A stretch of DNA of 16,072 nt from UBA1715 sp045600045 (GTDB lineage: Bacteria; Bacteroidota; Bacteroidia; Bacteroidales; UBA1715). The notes below the pieces were generated by a model, which saw only the letters and a list, made by a program, of their open reading frames with translations, ran no database searches and was not told where the DNA came from. This document shows, piece by piece, positions 15,501-16,072 of this stretch. Positions within the stretch are counted from its first letter, which is position 1. Each line of letters begins with the position of its first letter. Both the position numbers and the translations under genes were made by a program. The stretch lies in the NCBI GenBank assembly GCA_045600045.1, contig JAZRXD010000072.1:1-16072 (forward strand), given 5' to 3'.

Positions 15501-16072
15501 GTATCGGCCTTTACGACAACAGATGTACTTGGATCAATCCATTTGTAATGTCCATCCTCTCCCGTAGAGACAACCGACAATGAATTTCCATCTCCAAAAT
15601 CCCACAAATACGATTCCGCCCCAATCGACGACGAAGGATCAAAATGAATTGTGTCAGGGAAAGCACATAATGAAGCGGGATAAAACGAAAACGAAGATTT
15701 TGGAGGATTAATTACGATTTCCTTCGATGCGAATGCACCAGGACAAGAATATTGATATGGCATCAACCATAAATCATACTCATCAGGAATATCAAAACGA
15801 AGAGTCAACTTTGGTTCTGTAACAAATGTATCTATTTCTGTTTCTGTATTCATACCTGTAAACCAAAATCTCCATTTGGTTATTTTGTCTATATCTTTGT
15901 CACTTGCAACAAATTCAACATTCTCTTTTTTACAAAACTGAGTTTTTTTCCCCGATGGCGTTAGAAGTTCCGAGGTGTATATTCCTCCTACTTTTAATGT
16001 ATCAACAAACTCACCAGAACAACCTATTGCATCAACAACATTTAATTTTATAACATATAATCCACTTGTACC
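12599..16072 (-). CDS. Giant PKD-repeat T9SS type B cargo protein (5' end outside window)
   Basis: At least 1157 residues; the frame is open through the right edge, so the start and signal peptide lie outside. The Met codon at 15853 is internal: 73 further in-frame codons precede it without a stop and continue the repeat style (GLYVIKLNVVDAIGCSG). The protein is a chain of PKD-like immunoglobulin folds; the diagnostic W.FGDG strand recurs as YLWDFGDG, YIWFYGDG, YSWSWGDG and YSWVFGDG, with more divergent copies YNWTFGEY, WLWKYQKN and IKWLWTIND. Most domains carry a Cys shortly after a Gly or Asn turn (ENGCDS, NGCEIP, GCSGF). The last 75 or so residues are a canonical type B sorting domain: NVFTPNGDGVNDVFF, INRWGQELY, GWDGTYNG and a final GPLMLLRN. 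It is a predicted surface adhesin of the SprB style; ligand unknown. The two downstream genes are its likely export partners. Confidence 0.92.
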   Translation of the reverse strand, partial: GTSGLYVIKLNVVDAIGCSGEFVDTLKVGGIYTSELLTPSGKKTQFCKKENVEFVASDKDIDKITKWRFWFTGMNTETEIDTFVTEPKLTLRFDIPDEYDLWLMPYQYSCPGAFASKEIVINPPKSSFSFYPASLCAFPDTIHFDPSSSIGAESYLWDFGDGNSLSVVSTGEDGHYKWIDPSTSVVVKADTTSFTPYHIYQAPNNYNVTLTTYAGTCDDDTTIVLNTSGIKMGFTQDTTHICQGLEIQFVDTSKTSSGSLVKRLWTITDSKNVSSVYETSECSYFLLFEKPGTYNVALEVFSDLGCHNNIQKTGTVTVYEAPTITSFTNVGENSGCSGFKTDFKVQSATAKKYIWFYGDGQSDTTTTAKSPQHAYSLGTYQSSVKVMDSKNCSTKSDSIQVRATYPFPNFQIPANLCYYDSLVPIDYSVGENLTYSWSWGDGTNSTGKNTKHLYSSADKSYSITLRLIDENGCDSSLTLTTRVRKPQADFVASNIDFQCPPAEVSFTDNSFGENLSYNWTFGEYNSTPISVQNAFWQYQNVGKYDVSLAVKDNFNCVDTLVKSNYITIHGPQGKLKVTPETGCTYTDISMTIYDTKDIAKYSWVFGDGQYSNEKTDQITYQYLEGNVYTPSLTIIDENGCEIPLVGNTVTIYGAKPDFSSVQEFCELSPVQISDLSTSYPEEIDSWLWKYQKNGVVENIEGKSFEKTLAPGVYDILLQTKVKDCVYNKNVSQFIKVYETPVVSLTTSDDEICDFTSIDVTANVVSGDDGKGTFEHKNVWSGNGIGGLDGDSYKVTFTANSFENNTIYFDYVSTYGCAAAQASKDITVYAIPNKIDDWTKNYCLNDAASELSNEITTANGTLVWYDSDETVLSSAPVPITSIQGTQQYFVAQSAHGCEGEKAQVLVVVNPLPKPIILIDTTYTCQGSPLVLGLDKKYASQTWSCSPENHLSSSTVSAPIFQASAPAGIYVVGVVVEDANGCRNSIEAKQTISVFPIPEVDFEISKDPIKMMELVEFINTTDTTDMNNIKWLWTINDFTSTEMNLAHSFSDHGTFDITLDGFIYEECKNSVTKPITVLYSARVPNVFTPNGDGVNDVFFEGMPEAELVIINRWGQELYRGYDGWDGTYNGEVMAAGTYFYIITLPNGESYNGPLMLLRN

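Noticed and set aside
12599..16072. Horizontally acquired island at the right end
   Set aside because: Size and repeats of the adhesin are striking, but base composition and codon style look like the rest of the window, and there are no integrase, transposase, tRNA or direct repeats.

Overview
The window looks like a chromosomal segment of an AT-rich member of the Bacteroidota, most likely order Bacteroidales. Evidence: two proteins with type IX secretion system (T9SS) type B C-terminal sorting domains, a PorP/SprF-like outer-membrane protein, a TPR/PD40/OmpA lipoprotein-like periplasmic protein, a FISUMP-type secreted protein, no Shine-Dalgarno sequences in front of the genes, and promoter -7 boxes of the TAnnTTTG type that is characteristic of this phylum.

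Left end (1-2700, mostly minus strand): about 170 bases with nothing recognisable, then a candidate small structured RNA (about 295-174) with its own strong promoter and intrinsic terminator; a secreted FISUMP-domain protein (383-1408) with its own terminator; a second, about 180-nt candidate RNA (about 1676-1492) whose two halves are complementary over almost their whole length and can fold into a 6S-like rod; and a compact three-gene module of overlapping genes (DUF3791 / DUF3990 ADP-ribosyltransferase-like / small partner) that reads like a toxin-antitoxin cassette.

Centre (2767-8249, plus strand): acetate kinase as a single-gene unit closed by a strong bidirectional terminator, a possible 41-codon membrane peptide on the other strand, then an operon of two M16 zinc-peptidase-family proteins (one with the HxxEH zinc site, one without it) followed, with a 20-base overlap, by a secreted protein carrying a type B T9SS sorting domain.

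Right end (8250-16072, minus strand): one tightly packed operon that enters from beyond the right edge. Order of transcription: a giant PKD-repeat T9SS cargo (5' end outside the window), a TPR/PD40/OmpA/SPOR protein, a PorP/SprF-like protein, a SET-domain methyltransferase, and recR. The gaps are 0 to 7 bases. The first three form a coherent secretion/surface-attachment set: the cargo, a peptidoglycan-anchored periplasmic partner and an outer-membrane partner. SET and recR are riders with no obvious functional link. recR and the type B protein meet tail to tail with no base between their stop codons.

The most interesting items are the two structured RNA candidates, the SET-domain gene inside a T9SS operon, the ART-like three-gene module, and the coupling of an M16 pair to a T9SS cargo.
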